Of a stretch of 64,000 nucleotides of DNA, positions 53,768-63,074 are shown piece by piece. The first letter of the stretch is position 1; each line of letters begins with the position of its first letter. The stretch lies in the NCBI RefSeq assembly GCF_002287375.1, contig NZ_NPOA01000002.1, positions 1 to 64,000 on the forward strand. Direction: 5' to 3'. This stretch comes from Virgibacillus profundi. Its GTDB lineage: Bacteria > Bacillota > Bacilli > Bacillales > Amphibacillaceae. The notes beneath the pieces were generated by a model. It saw nothing but the letters and a program-made list of their open reading frames with translations. It was not told where the DNA came from and searched no databases. The position numbers and the translations under genes were made by a program.

Positions 53768-55273
53768 ATGCTTGATTTAATGTTACTTGGAATAAGCGAG
53801 ATTTTCCAAATACATATTTTAATAGTCATCTTTTTGGGGGTCATCGCTGGTATTCTAGCTGGGTTAATCCCGGGTTTTACTGTGACAATGGCAATCGTAT
53901 TAACATTGCCTTTAACATTTGGGATGGAGCCAGTTACTGGTGTGGCAACAATGATTGGCGTTCTTGTTGGTGGTATGTCAGGTGGGCTTATTACAGCGAC
54001 TTTGCTTGGAATTCCAGGTACACCATCTGCGGTAGCAACCACTTTTGATGCTTTTCCTATGGCTCGTAAAGGAAAGGCAGGGAAGGCATTATCTATTGGT
54101 ATTTGGGCATCTTTTTTAAGCTCAATTATCAGTTTTTTTATACTTATTTCTATTGCGCCCCAAATTGCAAATCTGGCTCTTGAGTTTGGACCATGGGAGA
54201 TGTTTTCCTTAATTGTAGCTGCGCTGACAATCATCGCGAGTGTGACAGGGGAATCCATTCTTAAAGGGTTGATCGGTGGAGTGTTTGGCTTGTTGATCGC
54301 AACAGTCGGCGCAGACCCGATTTCTGGAATCACTCGCTTTACTTTTGATTTAGATGTACTTCGGGCTGGGATTCCATTCTTGGTGGTGTTAATAGGTATG
54401 TTTGCAATCTCAAGACTGTTTGATTCAGTGGAACGCACAGAGTTGGATAGGGATATCAAACAAAAACAAGAAGATAAAATTCAAGGTATAAAATTTGTGT
54501 TAAAGCCGAAAGAGACACTCATTTCAGTTATACGAAAACCAGTCAATCTTATTCGCTCTTCTGTTATTGGAGCCATTATAGGTGCCATACCGGGTGCTGG
54601 AGGCAGTATTGCAAATTTAATTGCATACGACCAAGCAAAGAAATGGTCGAAGGAGTCGGATAAATTTGGTACTGGTCATGAAGAAGGGGTAGTCGCTTCA
54701 GAAGCTGGAAACAACTCTACTGTCGGTGGAGATTTAATTCCAACAATTGCTCTAGGTATTCCTGGTTCAGCTGTAACAGCAGTATTATTATCTGCTTTGA
54801 TGGTACATGGATTAAACCCTGGACCATTGCTAATTACAAATGAGCCAAATATCGTTGGGGGTATTTTTATAGCATTTTTAGTTGCATCATTTTTTATGCT
54901 AATTTCACAATTTTTGGGTATTCGATACTTTGTTAAAGTCACGGAAATACAAACCCATATATTGTTCCCACTGATTATGTTGTTATGTGTAGTAGGTACG
55001 TTTGTATTAAATAATCGTATAACAGACATCTATTTATTGTTTATCATAGGAATTGTTGGTTACTTGTTCACAAAATATAAAATCGCACTGGCTCCAATCA
55101 TTATTGGGGTTATCCTTGGGCCGATTGCTGAAGTGAACCTGCGCCGGGCATTTATGTCAGATCCTGAATGGACGCTATTTCTAACACGCCCAATTTCAGT
55201 GACTTTCCTGATACTTGCAGTAGTATCCATTCTCTTTACCATATGGCAAAGCAGAAAGTCCAGTTCAAGATAG
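53768..55273 (+). CDS. tctA: Tripartite tricarboxylate transporter large subunit TctA
   Basis: This 501-residue polytopic carrier of about 11-12 segments moves the carboxylate with sodium or protons. The two conserved glycine/proline-rich repeats are visible: GILAGLIPGFTVTMAIVLTL near residue 34 with GLITATLLGIPGTPSAVATT near 78, and GAIIGAIPGAGGSIANLIAY near 273 with GGDLIPTIALGIPGSAVTAV near 320. This duplicated plan is diagnostic of TctA. AGGGATGG lies before the ATG. It is the third gene of the operon. Confidence 0.93.
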   Translation: MLDLMLLGISEIFQIHILIVIFLGVIAGILAGLIPGFTVTMAIVLTLPLTFGMEPVTGVATMIGVLVGGMSGGLITATLLGIPGTPSAVATTFDAFPMARKGKAGKALSIGIWASFLSSIISFFILISIAPQIANLALEFGPWEMFSLIVAALTIIASVTGESILKGLIGGVFGLLIATVGADPISGITRFTFDLDVLRAGIPFLVVLIGMFAISRLFDSVERTELDRDIKQKQEDKIQGIKFVLKPKETLISVIRKPVNLIRSSVIGAIIGAIPGAGGSIANLIAYDQAKKWSKESDKFGTGHEEGVVASEAGNNSTVGGDLIPTIALGIPGSAVTAVLLSALMVHGLNPGPLLITNEPNIVGGIFIAFLVASFFMLISQFLGIRYFVKVTEIQTHILFPLIMLLCVVGTFVLNNRITDIYLLFIIGIVGYLFTKYKIALAPIIIGVILGPIAEVNLRRAFMSDPEWTLFLTRPISVTFLILAVVSILFTIWQSRKSSSR

Positions 55274-55377
55274 AAGGGTGTTCTAATTAAAATCGCTGTC
55301 CGTTTTGAGAAGCATAGATAAATTATGCAGACAAAACAGGCAGCTTTTATTGCAACAAGATTAGTTGGGGGAGAATT

Positions 55378-56787
55378 ATGAGTCAGACTAAACTTTCAAA
55401 AAAGAATAAAAAGAAGCGTGAGTTTCCGCATGTTTTTGTTCTTTTATTTATTATTGTTTTAATTGCTGTGGCATTAACCTATATTATTCCTGCTGGGGAA
55501 TTTGAACGAATAGAAGATCCTGAGACTGGTAGAATGATTGCTAAAGATAATTCATATCATCTTGTGGAACAACAGCCGGTTAGTATTGTGGAGATACCGG
55601 GTTTATTTATAACGGGGTTAAATGAAGCAAGTGATATCATTTTATTCATATTTGTTGTAGGTGGGGCTTTTCAAATTATTACGGCAACAGGAATCTTTGA
55701 TTTGGTTGTCAGAAAAGTTGCTCACTTTTTAGGAAATAGACAGATACTTATTATTCCAATTTTCTTAACGCTCTTTTCAGTCGGTGGTTTTACTATTGGT
55801 ATGACTGTGGAAGGATTGGCATTAATTCCGCTTGCCATAGCCCTTGCAAGGTCTCTAGGCTATGATGCCATAACTGGCTTGTCAATGGTTTTTATAGGAA
55901 TGTATTCCGGATTTATATCTGGATTGATGAATCCTTTCAATGTTGGAGTTGCGCAACAGATATCTGAAGTTCCTATATATTCGGGGATGTGGCTACGAGC
56001 CATTCTTCTTGTTGTATTGTTGATTACGGCAAGTATATATATCATTCGATATGCAATTAAAGTTAAGAAAGATCCAACAAAAAGTATCGTTTTTGATATG
56101 GAACAGCGTGCTAAAAAAGAAGATAAAGTCATTGAGAATTTGCGTTTTCAAACAAAACATTATTTCGTTTTTCTAACAATTCTCTTAGGACTTGGATTAT
56201 TAGTATGGGGAGTAATCAATAAAGGCTGGTATATTAATGATATCGCAGCACTCTTCTTAGCGATGGGGATTATTGCAGGGCTTTGTGCGAAATTCACCCC
56301 AAGCCATATTGCGGAAGAGTTCATTGTTGGAGTAAAAGCATTTGCTTTAGGGGCACTAATTGTAGGTGTTGCCAGGGCAATTCCTGTAGCATTAGAAGAA
56401 GCTCTGATTATAGATACGGTTATTAATGGATTGGCTAACTTGGTTGTTGTTTTACCCGATGCCATTCAAGTTTTAGGTATATATTTTGTTCAATCTATTA
56501 TTAATTTCTTTATAAATTCCGGTTCCGGACAAGCTGCTGCAACAATGCCAATAATCGCTCCATTAGGTGATTTGATAGGTATCACGAGACAAACAGGTGT
56601 ATTAACTTTTCAGTTAGGAGATGGATTTACCAACTTGATTTTTCCAACTGGAACTACACTAATGGCTTATTTAGCAGCTTCTGGAGTGCCGTATGAAAAA
56701 TGGGTGAAATTCATTTGGCCCTTAGTTCTTATATTCATTGCAATAGGCGGTATTTTTATTGTTGTTGCTAATGTGATTGGATATTAG
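55378..56787 (+). CDS. YfcC/DcuC-type carrier
   Basis: This 469-residue membrane protein has about 12 segments and belongs to the YfcC/arginine-ornithine/C4-dicarboxylate anaerobic carrier group. Visible motifs are FPHVFVLLFIIVLIAVALTY with YIIPAGEFER at the N-terminus, GLSMVFIGMYSGFISGLMNP (then FNVGVAQ) near residue 166, and FINSGSGQAAATMPIIAPLG near 384, the SGSGQA element typical of the family. Members carry amino acids, peptides or dicarboxylates. GGGGGAG precedes the ATG. It lies 105 bases after tctA in the same direction and may share its control. Confidence 0.85.
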   Translation: MSQTKLSKKNKKKREFPHVFVLLFIIVLIAVALTYIIPAGEFERIEDPETGRMIAKDNSYHLVEQQPVSIVEIPGLFITGLNEASDIILFIFVVGGAFQIITATGIFDLVVRKVAHFLGNRQILIIPIFLTLFSVGGFTIGMTVEGLALIPLAIALARSLGYDAITGLSMVFIGMYSGFISGLMNPFNVGVAQQISEVPIYSGMWLRAILLVVLLITASIYIIRYAIKVKKDPTKSIVFDMEQRAKKEDKVIENLRFQTKHYFVFLTILLGLGLLVWGVINKGWYINDIAALFLAMGIIAGLCAKFTPSHIAEEFIVGVKAFALGALIVGVARAIPVALEEALIIDTVINGLANLVVVLPDAIQVLGIYFVQSIINFFINSGSGQAAATMPIIAPLGDLIGITRQTGVLTFQLGDGFTNLIFPTGTTLMAYLAASGVPYEKWVKFIWPLVLIFIAIGGIFIVVANVIGY

Positions 56788-56858
56788 GTATCGGCTCTGG
56801 GTTCTAATTTGTAAGTGAATTTTAGCTGTTAGTTTTGATATTTAATGCAGATAAATTA

Positions 56859-56905
56859 GAGAGGAGAAAACAGCTTTCCTATTACCCTTAAAACTCATGT
56901 CCTGC
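56859..56905 (-). pseudogene. Remnant of the dacB 3' end and terminator, copy 2
   Basis: The bases from GAGAGGAGAAAACAGC to CTCATGTCCTGC repeat the end of dacB (49922-49970). On the minus strand they encode only AGHEF and the stop codon. The left arm of the terminator hairpin is missing. Array 2 begins 11 bases further on. Confidence 0.8.
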
Positions 56906-56915
56906 TATCCCAAGA

Positions 56916-57039
56916 GTTGAGAGAGAATCGGCCGAAGTTGAGAGACAGCACCGCAGAGTTGAGAGAGGATAGGGAATTATACAGTTATCTCTCAACTTTC
57001 AGGAATTGTTTCTCAACTATTTATAAGGATCTCTCAACT
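56916..57039. repeat. Inverted GTTGAGAGA/TCTCTCAAC array 2
   Basis: Three forward copies and three complementary copies surround GGATAGGGAATTATACAG. The core is the reverse complement of the core in array 1 (CTGTATAATTCCC compared with TTGTATAAATCCC), so this array is inverted relative to arrays 1 and 3. Spacing is about 21 nt. Confidence 0.85.
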
Positions 57040-57111
57040 ACCCTCCTCCTCCTCATTCTGTACTCCAAAGAATCAGATTAAACTAATAGAATCCTTTAAA
57101 AGCCTTAATCC

Positions 57112-57265
57112 AAATTTACACATTTAACCATATTTGCACAAAATATTCGGTCATTTATAATAATTACCTACAAAAAGAAACATAATTTCGTTAAAACCTG
57201 CTTAAATGTAAGTGAAGATTAAATTATAACACCATAAAGTGTTCAGATGATTTTTGATTGGCCTC
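57112..57265 (+). repeat. Regulatory segment, copy B
   Basis: It matches 51970-52124 over about 155 bases with scattered differences. The promoter positions are kept but weaker: TTAAAT (57202), 17 bases, TATAAC (57225). The motif ACCATAAAGTGTTCAGAT at 57231-57248 is identical. The remaining bases of the 56788-57493 gap hold the dpp promoter. Confidence 0.8.
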
Positions 57266-57414
57266 TAACTCGGAATAGGTAAAATTGTATTTCTATATAC
57301 TACGAACCTAGCTACCCTCTTATTGTTAAATACAAAATGAATGCAAATTTATATTAATAGTGCAATAAATGAAAGCTATTTAATAAAAAACCTTATTTTT
57401 GAATGGAATTACTG

Positions 57415-57443
57415 TTGACAAATGTATATTTAGATAGTACTAT
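57415..57443 (+). promoter_or_regulatory. Sigma-A promoter of the oligopeptide-type ABC operon
   Basis: TTGACA (57415-57420) and TACTAT (57438-57443) are separated by 17 bases, about 50 bases before the first gene. It lies downstream of the duplicated regulatory segment. Confidence 0.7.
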
Positions 57444-57493
57444 AAAACATAATTTAAAAAATTAGAAAATTACATATAAAGGGGGGGCGAAAA

Positions 57494-58435
57494 ATGATTG
57501 GGTTAATTGTTAGAAGGTTTATTCAGTTGCTATTATTGTTATTGGGTATTTCATTTTTAGTATTTATGAGCATGCATCTTGCCCCTGGGGATCCAGCTAC
57601 TGTTATTGGTGGTCCTACTGCTACTGCTTCTGATTTGGAAGCTATTAGAAAAGACTTAGGTTTAGATAGACCGGTACTAGTGCAGTATGTGGATTATTTA
57701 GGAGGAATTCTTCATGGTGACTTTGGATATTCTTTTCAAACAAATCAATCAGTCAGCGATGCAATAATAACTCGATTTCCCAATACGCTAAAACTAGCAA
57801 CTGCAAGTATGGTTGTTGCTGTGATTATTGGAATAATAGCTGGAATATTGTCGGCAATGAAACAAAATTCATGGATCGACATATCGAGTACAACATTTGC
57901 GTTAGCGGGAGTATCAATCCCTAACTTTTGGTTGGGTACCATGTTAATCCTTATCTTTGCTGTGAATTTGCAATGGTTGCCTGTTGGGGGATTAAGTTCA
58001 CCAATATATACTATAGAAGGAATGAAGCAGTTGATTTTACCCGCTATTACGCTGGGGACTGCCTCCGCTGCGTTAATTGCCAGAATGTGTCGATCTGCAA
58101 TGTTAGAGGTTATTAAGTCAGATTATATTCGTACAGCTCGTGCAAAAGGAGTCAAACAAAAATCTGTAATATGGATACATGCACTTAGAAATGCAATGAT
58201 CCCTGTTGTAACAGTTATAGGTATCAATTTTGGTGGTTTACTGGGAGGTACCATCATTACGGAACAGGTATTTGCTATTAATGGTGTTGGTAGACTGATG
58301 ATTGACGCTATTGCAGCAAGAGACTTTCCAGTTGTACAAGGTACAGTTCTTCTAGTTGCTGCTATCTTTGTTATAGTCAATTTAATTGTAGATATAATAT
58401 ATGCATTTATTGATCCTAGAATAAGTTATGACTGA
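57494..58435 (+). CDS. ABC transporter permease 1, DppB/OppB/NikB type
   Basis: This 313-residue channel subunit of a peptide/nickel-type importer has six segments. The family start is clear (LIVRRFIQLLLLLLGISFLV, then MHLAPGDPATVIGG), as is the EAA-like loop YIRTARAKGVKQKSVIWIHA near residue 215 and the C-terminal YAFIDPRISYD. GGGGGGG precedes the ATG closely. It is the first gene of an operon whose order (B, C, A, D, F) is common for dipeptide, oligopeptide or nickel systems; the substrate is not evident. Confidence 0.92.
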   Translation: MIGLIVRRFIQLLLLLLGISFLVFMSMHLAPGDPATVIGGPTATASDLEAIRKDLGLDRPVLVQYVDYLGGILHGDFGYSFQTNQSVSDAIITRFPNTLKLATASMVVAVIIGIIAGILSAMKQNSWIDISSTTFALAGVSIPNFWLGTMLILIFAVNLQWLPVGGLSSPIYTIEGMKQLILPAITLGTASAALIARMCRSAMLEVIKSDYIRTARAKGVKQKSVIWIHALRNAMIPVVTVIGINFGGLLGGTIITEQVFAINGVGRLMIDAIAARDFPVVQGTVLLVAAIFVIVNLIVDIIYAFIDPRISYD

Positions 58436-58458
58436 TAGCAGAAGGGAGGTTAACTTTA

Positions 58459-59355
58459 GTGTCAGCAGATATTGCTTTAAATGAAAATAAAACAAAACCG
58501 CCTAAAAAGGAAAAATATTATGTTCAAACAATTAGACGGGTTCTCAAGAATAAGTTGGCGGTATTCGGTATTATCATCATATTTATTCAAGTTATTTTGG
58601 CTATTTTTGCTCCTTTGCTTGTAAATTATGGTCCGTATGTTCAGGATTTGTCTCAAACAAAGCTCGGTATTGGTGCAGAAGGACACTTTCTTGGAACTGA
58701 CAACTATGGAAGGGACATGTGGTCGAGGCTGGTATATGGTGCCAGAATTTCACTCATAGTAGGTTTGGCTGCAGTTGGTATTGGTTTGATTGGTGGTATA
58801 GCATTAGGACTTATCAGTGGTTATTATAAAAAATTAGATGGAATAATCATGCGTATTGTCGATCTTCTATTTGCATTTCCTGGTATTTTACTTGCAATGT
58901 TAATTATTGCAATGCTGGGAACCAGTTTAGTGAATGTTGTTATTGCAATCAGTATCTGGTCCATTCCTGGATGCGCCAGAATAGTGCGTGGCAGTGTGTT
59001 ATCCGTGAAAAAGCAAGAATATATCTTAGCCATGAAGTCAGTAGGGGCAAGTGATATCAGAATTATTTTTAAACATATTTTACCTAATTGCACCGCTCCT
59101 ATAATTGTATTTGCAACAATGAGAATGGCAACAGCAATACTATCTACAGCAGCATTAAGTTTCCTGGGATTGGGAGCCCAACCTCCAACACCTGAATGGG
59201 GAGCCATGATTGCTGCAGGACAGGATTTTATGTGGGATGCCCCGCATATGTCAATTATTCCAGGAATAGCAATTATGTTGACTGTTTTTGCATTTAATGT
59301 AGTCGGTGATGGATTAAGGGATGCCTTAGATCCGAATATGAATTTAGATATGTAA
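58459..59355 (+). CDS. ABC transporter permease 2, DppC/OppC/NikC type
   Basis: This 298-residue second channel subunit starts with a polar N-terminus before the first helix (LAVFGIIIIFIQVILAIFAP) and includes the family motif FLGTDNYGRDMWSRLVYGAR near residue 75. The EAA loop is YILAMKSVGASDIRIIFKHI near 190, and the C-terminus has FNVVGDGLRDALDPNM. The start is GTG with GGGAGG before it. It follows permease 1 by 23 bases. Confidence 0.92.
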   Translation: MSADIALNENKTKPPKKEKYYVQTIRRVLKNKLAVFGIIIIFIQVILAIFAPLLVNYGPYVQDLSQTKLGIGAEGHFLGTDNYGRDMWSRLVYGARISLIVGLAAVGIGLIGGIALGLISGYYKKLDGIIMRIVDLLFAFPGILLAMLIIAMLGTSLVNVVIAISIWSIPGCARIVRGSVLSVKKQEYILAMKSVGASDIRIIFKHILPNCTAPIIVFATMRMATAILSTAALSFLGLGAQPPTPEWGAMIAAGQDFMWDAPHMSIIPGIAIMLTVFAFNVVGDGLRDALDPNMNLDM

Positions 59356-59372
59356 AAGAGGGGGAAAGGTCA

Positions 59373-60911
59373 ATGAAAAATAATAAAGTTCTATTTCTTG
59401 CATCGTTTTTATTGATAATAATCGTATTTGTAGCTGGATGTAGTGAAGAAAGTAGCGGTGGTGATGCTGAAAGTAATACCACACAGGAGATTACTTATGC
59501 CTCTACTTCGGATGTGGTTGGTTTATCGCCGATAGATACGAATGATTCAGTTTCTTCTAATGCGACATTCCAAATATATGAAACTTTATTTATAAAAGAC
59601 CCGGAGACAATGGAAATTCAACCATTGCTAGCAGAATCCTATGAGACTCCTGATGATAATACATGGGAAATAAAATTAAAGGAAGATATTACCTTCCATG
59701 ATGGTACTCCATTTAATGCGGAAGCTGTAAAGTATACGTTTGAACAAATTAAAGATCCAGAAAGAGCTGCACCAAGAGCATCCTTACTGGCACCTATAGA
59801 TACAATCGAAGTAAAAGATGAATATACTGTAGTTCTTAAAACAAAAGAGCCGTATGGCCCGATGTTGTCAGCTTTAAGTCATACAAATGCTGCAATTGTC
59901 AGTCCTACTGCTGATAAAGAAGGCGATATTAATAAAGAACCTGTTGGTACTGGACCATTTACTTTTGTGGAATGGGCAGAAGGAGCTCATGTAACGTTAG
60001 AAAAAAATGAGGATTATTGGCGCGAACCAGCCCAATTAGATAAAGTAACTTTCAAAGTAGTGCCAGAGAGTTCTACAGCTATTTCAATGCTAGAAACAGG
60101 AGAAGTTCAGTTTTTAGATGCATTACCTTCTGATCAACTTCCCAGAATTGAATCTCTAAATGATGTGGAAGTACAAAAATCTGAAGGTACTCGTGTTTCC
60201 TATTTAGGATTTAATATGGAGAAGGAACCTTTTAACGAATTAGAATTCAGACAAGCTATCGCTTATGGTGTTAATCAGGAAGCCTATGTCGAGCAGTTAA
60301 ATGGGTTGGGAATTTTTAATGAAAGTATTATTGGCCCGAAAGTGTTCGGTTATAATGAGGAAGCTAGTGAAGCTACTTATTCATATGATAAAGAGAAAGC
60401 TGAACAAATGATCGAAGAAAATGGATATAGTGGTCAATCGATTACACTTTTGGCTGCAAATCGCGATAATTATATGAAAATGGCTGAAATCGTCCAATCC
60501 CAATTAACAGAAATTGGACTTGATGTACAAATTGAAACGATGGAATGGGGAACTTTCCTGGATACTACAAGAAAAGGTAACTATGAAATGACTTTCTTAG
60601 GATGGTCAAATAGTACCGCTGATGGAAGTGAATTACTATATCCTAACTTGCATACAGACAATATAAATGCTTCAAATTACAGTCGTTACAATAATGAGGA
60701 ATTTGATAAGCTGGTTGAAGAATCTAGAATGTCAGTGGATCAGGATTACAGAAAAGAAAAACTGCATGAAGCAAATTTAATGGCGATAGAAGATGCACCT
60801 TGGATTGTAATGGAACATGGTATGGTAACAGCTGCTTATCATACGTCAGTTGAAGGCCTGATTGTAGATCCAACCGGTTCTTGGTCGCTTTATAATGTTA
60901 GTAGAAAGTAG
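59373..60911 (+). CDS. ABC transporter substrate-binding lipoprotein, family 5
   Basis: This 512-residue extracellular binding protein belongs to the DppA/OppA/NikA family. The lipobox is FVAGCSEES with Cys near residue 23. Diagnostic segments are LLAESYETPDDNTWEIKLKE, then DITFHDGTPFNAEAVKYTFE near 107, and EPVGTGPFTFVEWAEG near 190. It binds short peptides or related ligands and defines what the operon imports. GGGGGAAAGG lies before the ATG. It follows permease 2 by 17 bases, and the next gene begins 7 bases after its stop. Confidence 0.93.
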   Translation: MKNNKVLFLASFLLIIIVFVAGCSEESSGGDAESNTTQEITYASTSDVVGLSPIDTNDSVSSNATFQIYETLFIKDPETMEIQPLLAESYETPDDNTWEIKLKEDITFHDGTPFNAEAVKYTFEQIKDPERAAPRASLLAPIDTIEVKDEYTVVLKTKEPYGPMLSALSHTNAAIVSPTADKEGDINKEPVGTGPFTFVEWAEGAHVTLEKNEDYWREPAQLDKVTFKVVPESSTAISMLETGEVQFLDALPSDQLPRIESLNDVEVQKSEGTRVSYLGFNMEKEPFNELEFRQAIAYGVNQEAYVEQLNGLGIFNESIIGPKVFGYNEEASEATYSYDKEKAEQMIEENGYSGQSITLLAANRDNYMKMAEIVQSQLTEIGLDVQIETMEWGTFLDTTRKGNYEMTFLGWSNSTADGSELLYPNLHTDNINASNYSRYNNEEFDKLVEESRMSVDQDYRKEKLHEANLMAIEDAPWIVMEHGMVTAAYHTSVEGLIVDPTGSWSLYNVSRK

Positions 60912-60918
60912 GGATTTA

Positions 60919-61947
60919 ATGGAACAGTTACTTCAAGTCGATAATCTTGTTACCCAATTTCGAACAGCCAAAGGTAAGTTAAAGGCTGTTCGGGGTATCT
61001 CCTTTTCTGTGAAAGCAGAGGAAACATTATGTATTGTAGGTGAATCTGGATGTGGGAAAAGTATAACATCCTTATCTATAATGGGTCTGTTACCATCGAA
61101 TGGGGAAATTTCACAGGGTTCTATCCGTTTGGGAAATGAAGAACTGGTTGGGAAGTCAGATGAGAGATTACGAGAATTTAGAGGTAATAAAATGTCGATG
61201 ATCTTTCAGGAACCGATGACTGCATTAAATCCAGTGTTTACTATCGGCTTTCAGTTGCGTGAGCCATTAAGAATTCATAAAAACATGACAAAAAAGGAAG
61301 CTACTGCTAAAAGTATAGATATCCTTACGAAAGTAGGAATATCAAGTCCAGAAAAAATGCTTAATCAGTATCCGCATGAGCTTAGTGGTGGTATGAGACA
61401 AAGAGTCATGATCGGAATGGCTCTGGCTTGTGAACCATCACTATTAATTGCGGATGAGCCAACAACGGCTTTAGACGTGACAATCCAGGCTCAGATTCTT
61501 GATTTGATTGATACATTGAAAAGTGAGATGGGAATGGGAGTTGTGTTTGTAACCCATGATATGGGAGTTGTTGCAGAAGTAGCTGATCGTGTAATGGTTA
61601 TGTATGCTGGAGAAGTCGTTGAAGTAGGTACAGTAGATGAGCTTTTCTCTAATCCCGGGCATCCATATACGAAAGGGTTATTAGCCGCAGTGCCGAATGT
61701 TGATGATGTAGATCAGGATTTATCGATCATTCCCGGTTCTATGCCGAGCTTGGATGATCAAATAACAGGATGTCGTTTTCATTCTCGATGTCCATATGCT
61801 ATGGATGTTTGTAAGGAAAAAACACCTCCATCATTCAAGGTATCAGGTACACAAGAAGTAAAATGCTGGCTTCAGGAGGTCGACAATAATGGTAAATCAA
61901 CCACCTCTTCTGGAAGTGGAGAAATTAAAGAAATATTATCCAATTAA
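60919..61947 (+). CDS. ABC transporter ATPase 1, DppD/OppD type
   Basis: This 342-residue ATPase energises the importer. Walker A is GESGCGKS near residue 40, the Q-loop is MIFQEPMTALNPVF, the ABC signature is LSGGMRQRVMIGMA and Walker B is LLIADEPTTALDV. The C-terminal oligopeptide-type extension includes the four cysteines that bind an iron-sulfur cluster or metal in this family (CRFHSRCPYAMDVCKE and KCWL). I chose the ATG at 60919 after TAGGGA; an in-frame start at 60895 lies within the previous gene. Its end overlaps the next gene by 59 bases. Confidence 0.93.
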   Translation: MEQLLQVDNLVTQFRTAKGKLKAVRGISFSVKAEETLCIVGESGCGKSITSLSIMGLLPSNGEISQGSIRLGNEELVGKSDERLREFRGNKMSMIFQEPMTALNPVFTIGFQLREPLRIHKNMTKKEATAKSIDILTKVGISSPEKMLNQYPHELSGGMRQRVMIGMALACEPSLLIADEPTTALDVTIQAQILDLIDTLKSEMGMGVVFVTHDMGVVAEVADRVMVMYAGEVVEVGTVDELFSNPGHPYTKGLLAAVPNVDDVDQDLSIIPGSMPSLDDQITGCRFHSRCPYAMDVCKEKTPPSFKVSGTQEVKCWLQEVDNNGKSTTSSGSGEIKEILSN

Positions 61948-62860
61948 GGGCGGGATTATCCAACGGACGATATCAAATGTAAAAGCAGTTCATGATGTTA
62001 GTTTAGAAGTTCATGAAGGCGAAACTCTTGGTATTGTGGGTGAATCCGGATGTGGTAAGTCAACATTAGGTAGAACAGTTCTTGGATTAGAAAATCTAAC
62101 AGAAGGTTCGATTCGTTTTCGTGGAGATAATATTGGTGGTCTATCAGATCGAAAACTTAAAAAGTATAAAAAAGACATGCAAATGATATTTCAAGATCCA
62201 TATGCTTCATTGAACCCGCGACAAAGAATTGGTGATGCATTAGAAGAAATATTAATCATTCATACCAAATTATCAAAAAAGGAAAGAAGAAATCGTGTTC
62301 AGGAGCTTTTAGTAGAGGTTGGATTAAAAGATGAACATTTTGATAGATATCCCCATGAATTTAGTGGGGGACAACGGCAAAGAGTAGGAATTGCGCGAGC
62401 GCTTGCAGTAAATCCCTCATTAATAGTATGTGATGAAGCCGTTTCTGCATTGGACGTTTCCGTTCAAGCACAAATCATAAAGCTTTTAAAAGAGTTGCAA
62501 TCAACTCACAATTTGACTTACATGTTTATTTCGCATGATTTAGCTGTTGTTCGACACATGAGCGATAGGGTCTTAGTTATGTATCTTGGAGCAACGGCAG
62601 AATTAGGAAATTCAGACCAAATTTATAACAATCCGCTACATCCTTATACAAAAGCTTTACTGTCTTCTATTCCACGTCCAATCCCGGGCAAAAAGAAAGA
62701 ACGGATTCAGTTAGTAGGGGATCTGCCAAGTGCATCTGATTATCCAAGTGGATGCCCATTTCATACCAGGTGTCCCATTGCAAAGTCGCATTGTGCAGAA
62801 GTTCGGCCAGAATGGCGTGAAGTGGAAGAAGGGCATTTTGTGGCTTGTCATGAGGTTTAG
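61889..62860 (+). CDS. ABC transporter ATPase 2, DppF/OppF type
   Basis: This 323-residue second ATPase starts PPLLEVEKLKKYYPIKGGII, the typical OppF beginning. Walker A is GESGCGKST near residue 52, the signature is FSGGQRQRVGIARA near 154 and Walker B is LIVCDEAVSALDV near 175, with Ala after Glu where DppD has Pro. The C-terminal cysteine motif CPFHTRCPIAKSHCAE is present. CAGGAGG lies within the preceding gene at good spacing before the ATG, so the two ATPases are translationally coupled. Confidence 0.93.
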   Translation: MVNQPPLLEVEKLKKYYPIKGGIIQRTISNVKAVHDVSLEVHEGETLGIVGESGCGKSTLGRTVLGLENLTEGSIRFRGDNIGGLSDRKLKKYKKDMQMIFQDPYASLNPRQRIGDALEEILIIHTKLSKKERRNRVQELLVEVGLKDEHFDRYPHEFSGGQRQRVGIARALAVNPSLIVCDEAVSALDVSVQAQIIKLLKELQSTHNLTYMFISHDLAVVRHMSDRVLVMYLGATAELGNSDQIYNNPLHPYTKALLSSIPRPIPGKKKERIQLVGDLPSASDYPSGCPFHTRCPIAKSHCAEVRPEWREVEEGHFVACHEV

Positions 62861-62911
62861 TACGGATCAGGTGCCTCGAAAAGACCATACAACAATTATA
62901 GATGTTGAAAA

Positions 62912-62952
62912 AAAGCTGTTTTTTCCTCAAAGGGAGAGGAGAAAACAGCTGT
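62912..62952 (+). terminator. Terminator of the ABC operon (dacB-type hairpin)
   Basis: AAAGCTGTTTTTTCCTC and GAGGAGAAAACAGCT pair as in the hairpin at 49898-49938, and T-rich sequence follows. It now ends the dpp-like operon although it derives from the dacB terminator. Confidence 0.75.
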
Positions 62953-62965
62953 ATTATTTTTTTTA

Positions 62966-63031
62966 AAACTCATGTTCTGCCATAGCTGTTGCTACTGCAT
63001 CCTCTATTGCCTGCATATTAGATATTGAACC
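62966..63031 (-). pseudogene. Remnant of the dacB 3' end, copy 3
   Basis: On the minus strand these bases encode GSISNMQAIEDAVATAMAEH followed by EF and a stop, compared with GSRSNMQAIEDAIATALAGHEF at the end of dacB. Only the last 22 codons remain, in frame and with several substitutions, so this copy is older than, or from a different paralogue than, copy 2. Confidence 0.88.
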
Positions 63032-63074
63032 AGCATTCTACCCATTGCCATTTTCAGTTATAATGATACGAAAA

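Noticed and set aside
53740-54459. Long minus-strand frame of 239 codons inside tctA
   Set aside because: It mirrors the coding strand of TctA, has the Ser/Ile/Pro-rich bias of an antisense shadow and lacks a start signal.
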